From the NCBI GenBank assembly GCA_020850995.1, contig JADZDP010000105.1:1-64000 (forward strand): a stretch of 64,000 nt of DNA. The letters run 5' to 3'. This DNA comes from Deltaproteobacteria bacterium. Lineage in GTDB: Bacteria; Myxococcota; UBA727; VGSZ01. This document shows positions 52,853 to 61,509 of this stretch, piece after piece. The first letter of the stretch is position 1. Each line of letters starts with the position of its first letter. The translations under genes and the position numbers were made by a program. The notes under the pieces were generated by a model, which worked only from the letters and a program-made list of their open reading frames with translations, ran no database searches and had not been told where the DNA came from.

Positions 52853-55438
52853 ATGCGCGTCTCCATGAGCTGGCTCACCGAGCTCGTCGAGCTCCCCAAG
52901 GGGACCACGTCCGCGCAGGTGGCGGAGCGCCTGACCGCCGTGGGCCTCGAGGTGGAGGCGGTGGAGGACCTGGCAGCACCCCTCGCCGGCGTCGTGGTCG
53001 CGCGCGTGGCCGCCGTGGAGCCGCATCCGCAGGCCGACAAGCTGCGCGTGTGCACGGTCGAGGCAGGCGGCGCGCCGCTGACGGTGGTGTGCGGCGCCGC
53101 CAACGTCGAGGCCGGGGCGCGCGTGCTGCTCGCCACCGTGGGGGCGGTGCTGCCCGGCGGCAAGGCCATCAGCGCGACCGCCATCCGCGGCGTGCAGAGC
53201 CAAGGCATGCTGTGCTCGGCGCAAGAGCTTGGGCTGCCGTTCTCCACCGACGGGCTCTTGCTCCTCGACGACAAACAGGCGCCTGGCACGCCGGCCGCCG
53301 TGGCGCTCGGACGCGAGGACACGGTGTTCACGTTGGGGGTGACCCCGAACCGCCCCGACGCGCTCTCGCACCTCGGCGTCGCGCGCGAGCTTGCCGCTGC
53401 CATGCGCGTGCGCCTGCGCGCCGCGCCTCCCACCTGTCCCGAGCGCGCCGGCCCCGTCGACGACCTCGCCGCGGTGACCATCGAAGACCCCGAAGGCTGC
53501 CCGCGCTATGCCTGCCGGGTCATCGAGGGCGTGGTGGTTTCGCCGTCGCCGTTGTGGCTGGTGATGCGCCTGGCCGCGTGCGGCGTGCGCTCGGTCAACA
53601 ACGTCGTCGACGTGACCAATGTGGTGATGATGGAGCGCGGCGTCCCGCTCCATGCCTTCGACTACGACACCATCGGCAAGGTCAAGAACCGCGCGGCCGT
53701 CGTGGTGCGCGCGGCGCGCACCGGTGAGCAGCTCGCGACGCTCGATGGTAAGACGCGCGCGCTCGTCGAGAGTGACCTGGTGATCGCCGACCCCGAGCGC
53801 GCCATTGCGCTGGCGGGGGTCATGGGTGGCGCTGACACCGAGGTGGGCGCGGGCACCACGCGCGTGCTGCTCGAGTGCGCGAGCTTCGCGCCCGCGCGGG
53901 TGCGCAAGACCGCGCGCCGCCTGGCACTGCACTCGGAGGCGAGCCACCGCTTCGAGCGCGGCTGTGACCCGAACGGCGTGGTGGCGTCGCTCGACCGAGC
54001 CGCGGCGCTGGTCGCTGAGCTGTCGTTCGACGCCACCAAGGGTCCCGAGCGCCCCGGCACCGGCGTGCACAACGTCAGCGGCGGTCGCGTGGCACGCGGC
54101 GTCGTGGACGTGGCGCCGAAGAAGGTGGCGCCCGCGGTGGTGGCGCTGCGTCCCAAGCGCGCGGCGCAGCTCCTCGGGCTGCCCGCCAAGGTCGTCGACG
54201 AGGCCACCATCTCGAAGCTCTTGCTCTCCATCGGCCTCGAGGTCGACGGGCGCGACGCCGAGGCGCTGCGCTTTCGTGTGCCCACCTTCCGCCCCGATCT
54301 GACGCGCGAGGTCGACCTGATCGAGGAGCTGTTGCGCCTCCTCGGTACCGACGCTGTGCCCTCGACCTTGCCGGCGCGGGCCTCGGAGGCAGAGGGCCTG
54401 TACGACCCGCGGCGTCATCGCGTGGTGCAGGCGGTGCGCGGCGCCCTCGAGATCGCCGGCTTCGACGAGGCCGTCAACCTCGCCTTCCTGGCGCCATCAG
54501 CCCTCGACCCCTTCGACGGCGGCGACGTGGCCGGCCGCATCACCGTGGGCAACCCGCTCGGCGAAGAGATGAGCGTGATGCGGCGGACCCTCTTGCCCGG
54601 GCTGCTCGCCAACGCCGCCACCAACCACCGGCGCCAGGTGCTCGACGTGCGCCTCTACGAGGTGGCGGCGGTGTTCCTTGGTCGTAGCCCGTCGGGCAGG
54701 GCCCCGCAGCGCGAGCGCGACGGGGCCGCCGGCGGCGACGCCTGGGCGCGCGAGGTCCCGCGCCTCGCCGGCGTTGCCACCGGTGAGCGCAGCGGCTTGG
54801 GCTTCGATGTCGAGCGCGCCGCGGTCGACTTCTACGACGCCCGCGGCGCCGTCGAGCAGATCCTCGAGGCGGTGGGCGTGGCCTGCCACGGACCTGCGTC
54901 GCCGGTGTCGTTCGTGGCCGCCGACGATCGCTACCCCTTCCTGCACCCGCGCGCCCGCGCCGAGGTGTGGGTCGCGCGCAAGCCGGGAGAGGGGGCCGCC
55001 ACCAAGAGCTTCGTGGGGGTGGTGGGCGAGGTTCATCCCGACCTCGCGCGGCGTTACCAGCTCAAGGCCCGCGCGGTGGCCTTCGAGCTCGACATCGAGA
55101 CCTTGGCGCGGGTGGCCGGCGATCGGCAGCGGGTCAAGCCGCTGCCGCGCTTCCCGTCGGTGCGCCGGGATCTGGCGCTGGTGCTCGACGACAAGGTGAC
55201 GGCCGCGGAGCTGTGCGCACGCTTGCACGACAACGGGGCCGTGCGCGGCATCCTCGAGACCCTCGAGGTGTTCGACGTGTACCGCGGCGCCGGCATCCCT
55301 GCGGGCAAGCGCTCCATCGCACTGGCGCTCACGCTGCGCGCCCAGGATCGCACCCTCACCGACGACGAGGTCGCGCGCGCAACCAGTGTGCTCCTCGAGG
55401 ACGCGCGCGCCCACTTCGGCGCCGAGGTCCGTGGCTGA
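52853..55438 (+). CDS. pheT: Phenylalanyl-tRNA synthetase beta subunit
   Basis: An 861-residue subunit with the standard domain order. The EMAP/OB tRNA-binding domain comes first (VVVARVAAVEPHPQADKLRVC), then B3/B4 editing domain, B5, a catalytic-like core (PTFRPDLTREVDLIEELLRLLG) and the ferredoxin-fold anticodon-binding domain (RFPSVRRDLALVLDD...IALALTLRAQDRTLTDDE). The heterotetramer charges tRNA-Phe and edits Tyr-tRNA-Phe. The length is at the upper end for the family owing to an insertion near residue 620. Confidence 0.97.
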   Translation: MRVSMSWLTELVELPKGTTSAQVAERLTAVGLEVEAVEDLAAPLAGVVVARVAAVEPHPQADKLRVCTVEAGGAPLTVVCGAANVEAGARVLLATVGAVLPGGKAISATAIRGVQSQGMLCSAQELGLPFSTDGLLLLDDKQAPGTPAAVALGREDTVFTLGVTPNRPDALSHLGVARELAAAMRVRLRAAPPTCPERAGPVDDLAAVTIEDPEGCPRYACRVIEGVVVSPSPLWLVMRLAACGVRSVNNVVDVTNVVMMERGVPLHAFDYDTIGKVKNRAAVVVRAARTGEQLATLDGKTRALVESDLVIADPERAIALAGVMGGADTEVGAGTTRVLLECASFAPARVRKTARRLALHSEASHRFERGCDPNGVVASLDRAAALVAELSFDATKGPERPGTGVHNVSGGRVARGVVDVAPKKVAPAVVALRPKRAAQLLGLPAKVVDEATISKLLLSIGLEVDGRDAEALRFRVPTFRPDLTREVDLIEELLRLLGTDAVPSTLPARASEAEGLYDPRRHRVVQAVRGALEIAGFDEAVNLAFLAPSALDPFDGGDVAGRITVGNPLGEEMSVMRRTLLPGLLANAATNHRRQVLDVRLYEVAAVFLGRSPSGRAPQRERDGAAGGDAWAREVPRLAGVATGERSGLGFDVERAAVDFYDARGAVEQILEAVGVACHGPASPVSFVAADDRYPFLHPRARAEVWVARKPGEGAATKSFVGVVGEVHPDLARRYQLKARAVAFELDIETLARVAGDRQRVKPLPRFPSVRRDLALVLDDKVTAAELCARLHDNGAVRGILETLEVFDVYRGAGIPAGKRSIALALTLRAQDRTLTDDEVARATSVLLEDARAHFGAEVRG

Positions 55439-55452
55439 GGGCGGGGGCAGAG

Positions 55453-55707
55453 GTGACGCCGCAGCTGCGCGCCCGGATCCGGAACGTCGCCGTCGTGGGG
55501 CTGGTGCTCGCGGCCGGCGCCGGCGTGGGGTGGTGGGCGACCAGGCCCGCACAGGTGCGCGGGCGCGAGGAGACGCGCCAGGATCGGCTCGACGCGCGCT
55601 TCGACGACGCGTTCGGCGAGAAGACCGCTGCACCGCCGCCACGGACCCTCGACGCGGGCCCGGTGTTGTTGGATGATGCCCAGACGCACTTGGCTCCCGA
55701 TCGCTGA
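55453..55707 (+). CDS. Small single-helix membrane protein
   Basis: An 84-residue protein with a GTG start. One membrane helix (NVAVVGLVLAAGAGVGWWA, about 11-29) is followed by an Arg/Asp-rich tail (REETRQDRLDARFDDAFGEK). It lies between pheT and ihfA. The frame is also open upstream inside pheT, but that part is out of frame with it and not real. It could instead be non-coding; no family is recognised. Confidence 0.5.
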   Translation: MTPQLRARIRNVAVVGLVLAAGAGVGWWATRPAQVRGREETRQDRLDARFDDAFGEKTAAPPPRTLDAGPVLLDDAQTHLAPDR

Positions 55708-55783
55708 GCGCAGGCAAGGGCAGGCAGTAGGCTCGGACGCTGGTTGACGACGGACGGTTCGCCCCACGTTGCAGGTCCACCGA

Positions 55784-55863
55784 GGACGACGCAGGAAGAG
55801 CCAGGGACGACGCAGGAAGAGCCAGGGACGACGGCAGGAAGAGCCAGGAACGACGCAGGAGCA
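55784..55863 (+). repeat. Four 21-bp tandem repeats with SD-like core upstream of ihfA
   Basis: Units of 21 bp begin at 55784, 55805, 55826 and 55847. The consensus is GGACGACGCAGGAAGAGCCA plus one base; units 1 and 2 are identical and unit 4 is truncated into the ihfA ribosome-binding site. Each unit contains AGGA-type purine runs, so the mRNA leader offers several Shine-Dalgarno-like sites. They could also be read as an N-terminal extension of IhfA. Confidence 0.85.
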
Positions 55864-55866
55864 GCG

Positions 55867-56247
55867 ATGGCCACGAGCGCAGCACCCACGGCATCGGCAG
55901 CCAACGACACGCGAAGCGAGGGCGACGCGAGCACCGTGACCAAGGCCGATCTCATCGAGGCGGTGTACACGAAGGTCGGCTTCTCGAAGAAGGAGTCGAG
56001 CGAGATCGTCGAGCGCATCCTCGAGACCATGAAGGCGACGCTCGCCCGCGGCGAGAAGCTCAAGGTGTCGGGCTTCGGCAAGTTCGAGGTGCGGCACAAG
56101 AACACGCGGCGCGGCCGCAACCCGCAGACCAACAAGGAGCTGCAGATCCCCGCGCATCGCGTGGTGGCGTTCAAGCCGAGCCAGGTGTTGAAGGCGGCCA
56201 TCGCGGGCGAGTCGCTGGCCGGTGTCTCCGACGACGATCTCGACTAG
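55867..56247 (+). CDS. ihfA: Integration host factor alpha subunit
   Basis: A 126-residue HU/IHF-family DNA-bending protein. The core (VTKADLIEAVYTKVGFSKKESSEIVERILE, LKVSGFGKFEVRHKNTRRGRNPQTNKELQIPAHRVVAFKPSQVLK) includes the beta-arm with Pro that inserts into DNA. An Ala/Ser-rich N-extension of about 25 residues and an acidic tail are extra. The ATG at 55867 follows AGGAG. Position after pheST, ahead of a MerR gene, is the classical IHF-alpha locus. Its partner subunit is not in the window. Confidence 0.9.
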   Translation: MATSAAPTASAANDTRSEGDASTVTKADLIEAVYTKVGFSKKESSEIVERILETMKATLARGEKLKVSGFGKFEVRHKNTRRGRNPQTNKELQIPAHRVVAFKPSQVLKAAIAGESLAGVSDDDLD

Positions 56248-56555
56248 TGCTCACCGGCGGAGGTTGTCAGCGGATGATCGCGACGTGGATTCTCGACGAG
56301 GGCGAGGAGCACCGCACGGCCATGCCGGTGGTATGGACCGAGGACGCGACGATGGCGTCGTCGAGACGGCCGAGCGAGCGCCGCTCAGAACCTGTGCCGG
56401 GGAAGCGCTGGAGGCCGTGCCCGTGATGTCGCCGCCGGCCATCTCCGCACCCGCTTCGCCGATCGCGGAAGCGCCCACGTCCGTAGGGAATGGCGCGCTC
56501 GATGGAGCACCGTTGGTCCCGCACGACCCTGGGGTCAGACCCACGGAGGGCAGCC
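56248..56555. other. Gap between ihfA and merR-like gene
   Basis: A 308-bp stretch without a gene I can support. The MerR frame is open back to 56490 but the ribosome-binding site favours 56556. A short dyad (GGGTC AGACCC, about 56532-56542) lies just before the MerR start and could be an operator. Nothing else stands out. Confidence 0.35.
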
Positions 56556-57272
56556 ATGGCCGCCGATGAGATGGGCGCCCCCCGACGCCCTGTGCTGCCG
56601 GAGAAGAAGTATTTCAAGATCGGCGAAGTCGCCGACCTGGTCGGCGTGGAGCCCCACGTGCTGCGCTACTGGGAGACGCAATTCCCCCAGGTGCGGCCGC
56701 ACAAGGCCCGGAGCGGCCATCGCCTCTATCGCCGGCGTGAGGTGGAGACCTTGCTCGCGATCCGAGAGCTCCTGCACGTGCAGCGCTTCACCATCGCCGG
56801 TGCGCGCCAGGCGCTGCGTCAGGCGGGCGGCGTCTCGTCGCTGTTGCCGCGCTTCTTCGACCTCCCCGGCGCCGACGGGGCGTCGCCGCCCACGCCGCGA
56901 TCCACAGAGGCAGCGGCAGACCCGTTGACGGAAGACGGCGACGGCCTCGACGCCACCGATCCAGACGGCGCCCCAGCGGAGGGCGAGCTCGCGGCGATGG
57001 AGGCCGTCGGCCTCGAGCCCGACGCGCTGCGTGCCGCCCTCTCGCGAGAGCAGGCGGAGCTCCATGCGCGGCACGGCGTGGTCGAGGTCGAGGTCGAGGT
57101 GAGCGACGATGAGGCGATGACGACCGTCCCGGTGCGGCCCCTGGCGGCGCGCGGCTCGCTGTCGCTCGGTCCGGCGCGACGCGCGCTCGTGGAGGGTGCC
57201 CTCGCGGACGCGCGCATGATCCTGGCCCTGCTCGACCGTGAGGATCAAAGAGACCGGCGCGCGCTGATCTAG
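56556..57272 (+). CDS. MerR-family transcriptional regulator
   Basis: A 238-residue DNA-binding protein. The N-terminal winged helix is typical: YFKIGEVADLVGVEPHVLRYWETQFPQVRPHKARSGHRLYRRREVETLLAI. The C-terminal part is an acidic, Ala-rich region without Cys ligands, so it is not a metal sensor. MerR genes of this type often follow ihfA in deltaproteobacteria-like genomes. The ATG at 56556 has GGAGGG six bases upstream. Targets and effector are unknown. Confidence 0.88.
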   Translation: MAADEMGAPRRPVLPEKKYFKIGEVADLVGVEPHVLRYWETQFPQVRPHKARSGHRLYRRREVETLLAIRELLHVQRFTIAGARQALRQAGGVSSLLPRFFDLPGADGASPPTPRSTEAAADPLTEDGDGLDATDPDGAPAEGELAAMEAVGLEPDALRAALSREQAELHARHGVVEVEVEVSDDEAMTTVPVRPLAARGSLSLGPARRALVEGALADARMILALLDREDQRDRRALI

Positions 57273-57326
57273 CGGCTGCCGAAGCGCGGCCAAGCTCGTA
57301 CCACTCCCAGGTTCCCCGACTGCACC

Positions 57327-58244
57327 TTGGCGATCTACGACAGACTCCCGACCACAGTACGGCTCATGGAGGTGGGCCCGCGTGACGGGCTGCAGAATGA
57401 GCCCGCCGTCGTGGAGACGCGCGCCAAGCTCGCCTTCATCGAGGCGCTCGTTGGCGCCGGGCTCACGCGCATCGAGATCACCGCCTTCGTCAACCCGCGC
57501 TGGATCCCGGCGCTCGCCGACCAGGCCGAGGTGGCTCGGGGCGCGCGCGCGCACCCGGGTGTGCGCTACGCGGCATTGGTGCCGAACGTGAAAGGCTACG
57601 AGGCCGCCACCTCCAGCGGCGTCCACGAGGTGGCGATCTTCCTCGCGGCCACCGATGGCCACAACCAGAAGAACATCAACTGCAGCACGGCAGAGGCCCT
57701 GTCCCGCTACCGCGAGGTCACGGCGCGCGCGCACGCCGACGGACGGCCCTTTCGCGCGTACGTCTCCTGCGCCTTTGGCTGCCCCTACGAGGGCAAGGTC
57801 GCGCCGGGGCGCGTCGTGGACCTGGTCGGCAAGCTGTTGGCGCTCGGCGCCTACGAGGTGTCCATCGGCGACACCATCGGCGTGGGGAATCCGCGCCAGA
57901 CCGTCGAGCTGGTGCGCGCGCTCAAGGACGTGGCCCCGCTCGATCGCCTCGCGCTCCACCTGCACGACACCCGCGGCACCGCGCTCGCGAACATCGCGGC
58001 AGCGCTCGACGAGGGGGTGTGCTCGTTCGACAGCTCCGCCGGCGGGCTCGGTGGCTGTCCTTACGCGCCGGGTGCGTCGGGCAACGTCGCCACCGAGGAC
58101 CTGGTGTACATGCTCGAGGGCATGGGCGTGCGGACCGGGGTCGATCTCGACAAGCTCGTTCGGGCCTCACTCGCCCTCGAGGATGCGCTCGGACGGCGCT
58201 TGCCGTCGAAGGTGCTGGCTGCCATGCGGAGCGCATGCGCGTGA
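57327..58244 (+). CDS. mvaB: Hydroxymethylglutaryl-CoA lyase
   Basis: A 305-residue TIM-barrel lyase that splits HMG-CoA to acetyl-CoA and acetoacetate, the last step of leucine breakdown. Active-site blocks are visible: EVGPRDGLQNEP at the N-terminus, the ISIGDTIG-like VSIGDTIGVGNP, HLHDTRGTALAN, and the catalytic Cys loop GGLGGCPYAPGASGN. A TTG start is used. It overlaps the following lipoprotein gene by 10 bp. No other leucine-degradation gene lies nearby. Confidence 0.93.
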   Translation: MAIYDRLPTTVRLMEVGPRDGLQNEPAVVETRAKLAFIEALVGAGLTRIEITAFVNPRWIPALADQAEVARGARAHPGVRYAALVPNVKGYEAATSSGVHEVAIFLAATDGHNQKNINCSTAEALSRYREVTARAHADGRPFRAYVSCAFGCPYEGKVAPGRVVDLVGKLLALGAYEVSIGDTIGVGNPRQTVELVRALKDVAPLDRLALHLHDTRGTALANIAAALDEGVCSFDSSAGGLGGCPYAPGASGNVATEDLVYMLEGMGVRTGVDLDKLVRASLALEDALGRRLPSKVLAAMRSACA

Positions 58245-59164
58245 CGCGTGTGCTCACCCTCGCCACGATTGGGACGCTGGCGCTCCTTGCCGGGTGCGAG
58301 GGCTGCGTGGCGCGCGAGGCGTTGCCCGTCCGCAAGGTGCTCGTCGACGTCGACCCACCCGCGGCAGCCGCGGGCGTCGATCGCGAGCTGGTGCGCGGCG
58401 TGGTCAATGAGGTGCTCGGCCGCGCGCGTGGCTTCCGCATGGTCGAGGCCGAGCGCGGCGAGGCGGCGCTCGTGCGCGTGCGTGTGGAGGCCTACCGCTC
58501 GGAGGAGCCGAACGCGACCGAAGCGCGGGCGCGGGGCACCGCCACGCTGACGGTCGAGGTCACCGACGTGCCCGGCGAGAGCGGCGCCGGCTACCGCGGT
58601 CACTCGGTGGCCAACGCGTCCGGTCGCGTGGAGCCGCGTGCCTTGATCGAGCAGGCGCTGCGCGACGCTCTGGCGCAGGTGCAGATGACGCGCACCGCGG
58701 CCGATCTCGACAGCGCGCAGCTCGTCTCCTGGATCGGCGACCCGCAGGCCTCCGCCGAACAGCGGCACCGCGCGGTGCGCATCCTCGGGTCCCGTCGCGA
58801 GCGCTCGGCCACCGAGGCGCTGGCGCGCGCGCTGCTCGACCGAGAGGACATCGAGCTCTCGCAGCTCGCGCTCGTCGCCATCACCAACATCGGCGATCCT
58901 GGGGCGCTCGACGCCGTCATCGAGTTCTCCGAGCGCCAGCCCGGCCCGGTGCGCAAGCAGTGCATCGAGGCGGTGCGCGCCATGGGGACGCCGCGCGGCC
59001 AGGCGTGGCTGTTCGTGCTGGCGTCGGGCCACCCCGACGACGACGTGCAGGCGCTCGCCGCCGCAGCGCTGGCGGCGCTCGAGAAGCGTGGGCCCTCGGG
59101 TCCGGCGGTGGCCGACAACGCCACCAGCAGCGCGGCGTCGCCCAAAGACACCGCCGCCCCCTGA
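58235..59164 (+). CDS. HEAT-repeat lipoprotein
   Basis: A 309-residue lipoprotein with the lipobox ALLAGCEG. Residues about 25-160 form an alpha/beta domain (VRKVLVDVDPPAAA...FRMVEAERGEAALVRVRVEAY). About 165-285 are helical HEAT-type repeats (RHRAVRILGSRRERSATEALARAL, LSQLALVAITNIGDPGALDAVIEF). It overlaps the HMG-CoA lyase gene by 10 bp. It is probably periplasmic or at the outer membrane, scaffolding other proteins; no partner is evident. A CTAG-bounded repeat element begins two bases after its stop. Confidence 0.75.
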   Translation: MRVTRVLTLATIGTLALLAGCEGCVAREALPVRKVLVDVDPPAAAAGVDRELVRGVVNEVLGRARGFRMVEAERGEAALVRVRVEAYRSEEPNATEARARGTATLTVEVTDVPGESGAGYRGHSVANASGRVEPRALIEQALRDALAQVQMTRTAADLDSAQLVSWIGDPQASAEQRHRAVRILGSRRERSATEALARALLDREDIELSQLALVAITNIGDPGALDAVIEFSERQPGPVRKQCIEAVRAMGTPRGQAWLFVLASGHPDDDVQALAAAALAALEKRGPSGPAVADNATSSAASPKDTAAP

Positions 59165-59166
59165 GC

Positions 59167-59375
59167 CTAGTACTACTTGATCGGATCGGATCGGATCGGA
59201 TCGGATCGGATCGTCGTCTGCTGCGGCCGCGTCTGCCGGGCGCCTCACGGCGGGAGTCCTCGGCGGCGCCTGCGCCGTACAGCAAGTACGGCTCGGCGGC
59301 GCCTCCGGGCTCCGCCGCGATCCGCCTCGCCAGTCGCGACCTCGCTACGACGCCGATCCGACCAAGTAGCACTAG
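59167..59375. mobile_element. MITE-like foldback element with CTAG-bounded inverted repeats
   Basis: Positions 59167-59189 and 59353-59375 are 23-bp inverted repeats with two mismatches; each begins with CTAG and runs on as TRCTACTTGRTCGG. Inside there are seven GATCG units and a perfect hairpin (GCCGTAC AGCAA GTACGGC, 59274-59292) near the centre. No gene is present. Like the element at 141-305 it is bounded by CTAG, the target of IS630-type elements, and lies just after a gene's stop codon. The two have different terminal repeats, so they would be moved by different transposases. Confidence 0.65.
59179..59213. repeat. Seven tandem GATCG units
   Basis: GATCG is repeated seven times without a mismatch inside the left part of the inverted-repeat element, overlapping its terminal repeat. 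Each unit contains the dam-type site GATC. A 5-bp repeat is prone to slip, so copy number may vary; no coding frame is affected. Confidence 0.95.
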
Positions 59376-59398
59376 CGCCGCATCGGCGCCGTCATGCT

Positions 59399-60022
59399 AT
59401 GGCAGCGACCATGCTGCGTCCCATCGTCACCACGGCCGTCTCGACCTCGCTCGCGTTGGCGCTCGTGAGCACTATCGGGTGCGCCAGCACCACCGCGGGG
59501 CCGGCTGCCGGCCCGGTACGCGCACGCGACCTCGTGCCGCTGGCCGTGGGCAACTCGTGGGAGTACCGCGTGTCGGCCGACGGCCCCGCGGCGACCTCGT
59601 CGGTCACCATCGTCGACAAGAGCGCCGACGGCTACTTCATCGACAACCGCGGCAACCGGCTGGCGCCGCGCAGCGACGGCCTGTTCGACGGTGACCGCTT
59701 CCTCGTGCAGGAGCCGCTCGAAGAGGGTCATAGCTGGATCGCCGTGCCCAAGGACCAGCCGAGCGTGGTGGAGAAGTACCGCATCGCGTCGGTGGCGGCC
59801 TCGATCAGCGTCCCCGCCGGGGCCTTCGAGCACTGCGTGGAGGTCGAGGCGGAGCAAACGCTCCAGCAAGGCGTCATGAAGATGGTCTGGACCTTCGCGC
59901 CCGGGGTCGGCCTCATCAAGATCCAACAGCGCGTCACGCCGACTGGGGAAAGCGAACGCACCACCATGACCATGGAGCTGGTGCGCTTCCAGGTGCAGCC
60001 CGCAGGGACGCCCTCGAGCTGA
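59399..60022 (+). CDS. Small lipoprotein, unknown function
   Basis: A 207-residue protein with a lipobox (VSTIGCAST). The mature part (VPLAVGNSWEYRVSADGPAA, DGYFIDNRGNRLAPRSDGLFDGDRFLVQEPLEEG, MKMVWTFAPGVGLIKIQQ) resembles the beta-barrel lipocalin-like or TapB-type domain seen in many surface lipoproteins of unknown role. Either ATG (59399 or 59411) could start it. The AMP-ligase gene follows 11 bp downstream. Confidence 0.7.
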   Translation: MAATMLRPIVTTAVSTSLALALVSTIGCASTTAGPAAGPVRARDLVPLAVGNSWEYRVSADGPAATSSVTIVDKSADGYFIDNRGNRLAPRSDGLFDGDRFLVQEPLEEGHSWIAVPKDQPSVVEKYRIASVAASISVPAGAFEHCVEVEAEQTLQQGVMKMVWTFAPGVGLIKIQQRVTPTGESERTTMTMELVRFQVQPAGTPSS

Positions 60023-60033
60023 GCGCCGCCACC

Positions 60034-61455
60034 ATGAGCCAGGCGCAAGAGATCGCCGCCTTCGGCCTCGAGCTGGTCCAGGCCTGGCGACGCACGAGCG
60101 CGAGCCGCGCCCTCATCCGCGAGGTGCAAGAGCGCCGCGTGCGCTTGGTGCTGGCGGCGGCGTCGCGCACGCGCTTCTACGGCGGTCGGCGCCTCGAGCG
60201 CCTGAGCGACGTTGAGCCGGTGCGCAAGGCCGACCTGCAGGCGCGCCTCGACGACACCTTCACCGACCCGGCGCTGTCGAAGGCCGCGCTCTTGTCGTTC
60301 GTGCACGGCGGGGCTGCGCCCGGCACCTTGCTGCAAGGCCGCTACCTGGTGGCCACCACCTCGGGCACCACCGGCCACGTGGGGCTCTTCGTCGACGACG
60401 TCGCCGGCTGGGCTCGCCAGCGCGCGGTGGTGTTCGCGCGCATGTTTCAGGGGCTGTTGACGCCCGACGGCTTCGCCATGCTCGCGCGCCGCCGCTACCG
60501 CCTCGCCTTCGTCATCGCCAGCGGTGGCCACTGGCTCACCTCGATCCTCGCCGGTCGCATGCCCACCCTCGGGCGCGCCTTCGCCGACTCGCGCGTGGTG
60601 CCGGTCGACGCACCCTTGCCCCACGTGGTCGCCGAGCTGAACGCCTTCGCCCCCTTGCTCCTGCACTCGTACCCCACCTTCATCGAGGTGCTGTGCGCCG
60701 AGGCGCGCAGGGGTCGGCTGCGCATCGATCCCGAGATCGTGAGCGCGGGCAGCGAGCCCATCTCGCAAGCGTGCCGCGAGGCCGTGCGCGCGGCCTTCCC
60801 GCGCGCGCGCTTGGTGGAGACCTACGCGGCCACCGAGTGCCTGGCCATGGCGACGTCGTGCCCGCACGGCGCCGTGCACGTCAACGAAGACGCGTGTGTG
60901 CTCGAGCCCGTCGACGACTGCATGCGACCCGTGCCGCCGGGCACCGACGCGCCCCGCGTGTTGGTCACCAACCTCTCGAACGTGGTGCAGCCGCTGGTGC
61001 GCTACGAGCTCACCGACAGCGTCACCATCATCGACGAGCCATGCCCTTGTGGATCGCCGTTTGCGCGCATCGTGGTGCGCGGCCGGACCGACGACACCTT
61101 CTACTTGCTCGACGGGGACGGGCGCGCCCAGGCGCACCCGCCCATCCCCATCGAGGTGGCGTTCCTGGGCGTACCCGGGCTGTTGCAGTACCAGATCGTG
61201 CACGAGGCGCAGAACCGTCTGCGCTTGTCCTTCGTCGCCGACGACGACGGGCGCCCGTCGGAGGTTGCCGCGGGCCTCGAGGATCGCCTGGCGCGCTACC
61301 TCGGCGATCACGGGCTGCTCGAGCACGTGAGCTACGTGGTGGACCAGGTCGACGCCGTCGAGCGGCACGCGCGCTCGAAGAAGCTGCGCCAGATCGAGAG
61401 CCGCGTGGGACGTCCTGCCGGCGAGGTGGTGGCAGCCATCGCCGCGCGCCGCTGA
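60034..61455 (+). CDS. PaaK-like AMP-forming acyl-CoA ligase
   Basis: A 473-residue protein of the phenylacetate-CoA-ligase/CapK type in the ANL superfamily. It should activate an acid with ATP. ATP-loop TTSGTTGHVGLFVDDV, YAATECLAMATSCPHG at the adenylate site, and VVRGRTDDTFYL with the mobile C-terminal domain are present. The Cys pair of DEPCPCGSPFARI is common in this subgroup. The substrate is not known; phenylacetate is not implied by the neighbours, which are a lipoprotein and thymidylate kinase. Confidence 0.85.
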   Translation: MSQAQEIAAFGLELVQAWRRTSASRALIREVQERRVRLVLAAASRTRFYGGRRLERLSDVEPVRKADLQARLDDTFTDPALSKAALLSFVHGGAAPGTLLQGRYLVATTSGTTGHVGLFVDDVAGWARQRAVVFARMFQGLLTPDGFAMLARRRYRLAFVIASGGHWLTSILAGRMPTLGRAFADSRVVPVDAPLPHVVAELNAFAPLLLHSYPTFIEVLCAEARRGRLRIDPEIVSAGSEPISQACREAVRAAFPRARLVETYAATECLAMATSCPHGAVHVNEDACVLEPVDDCMRPVPPGTDAPRVLVTNLSNVVQPLVRYELTDSVTIIDEPCPCGSPFARIVVRGRTDDTFYLLDGDGRAQAHPPIPIEVAFLGVPGLLQYQIVHEAQNRLRLSFVADDDGRPSEVAAGLEDRLARYLGDHGLLEHVSYVVDQVDAVERHARSKKLRQIESRVGRPAGEVVAAIAARR

Positions 61456-61509
61456 GGCCGCGGAAGATCCGCCGCGCCGGAGGGCGCGGAAAAGTGCTAA
61501 GCCCGGCCC

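Noticed and set aside
51188..54418. 1076-codon open frame on the minus strand over rplT, pheS and pheT
   Set aside because: It is antisense to three certain genes and has no recognisable domain.
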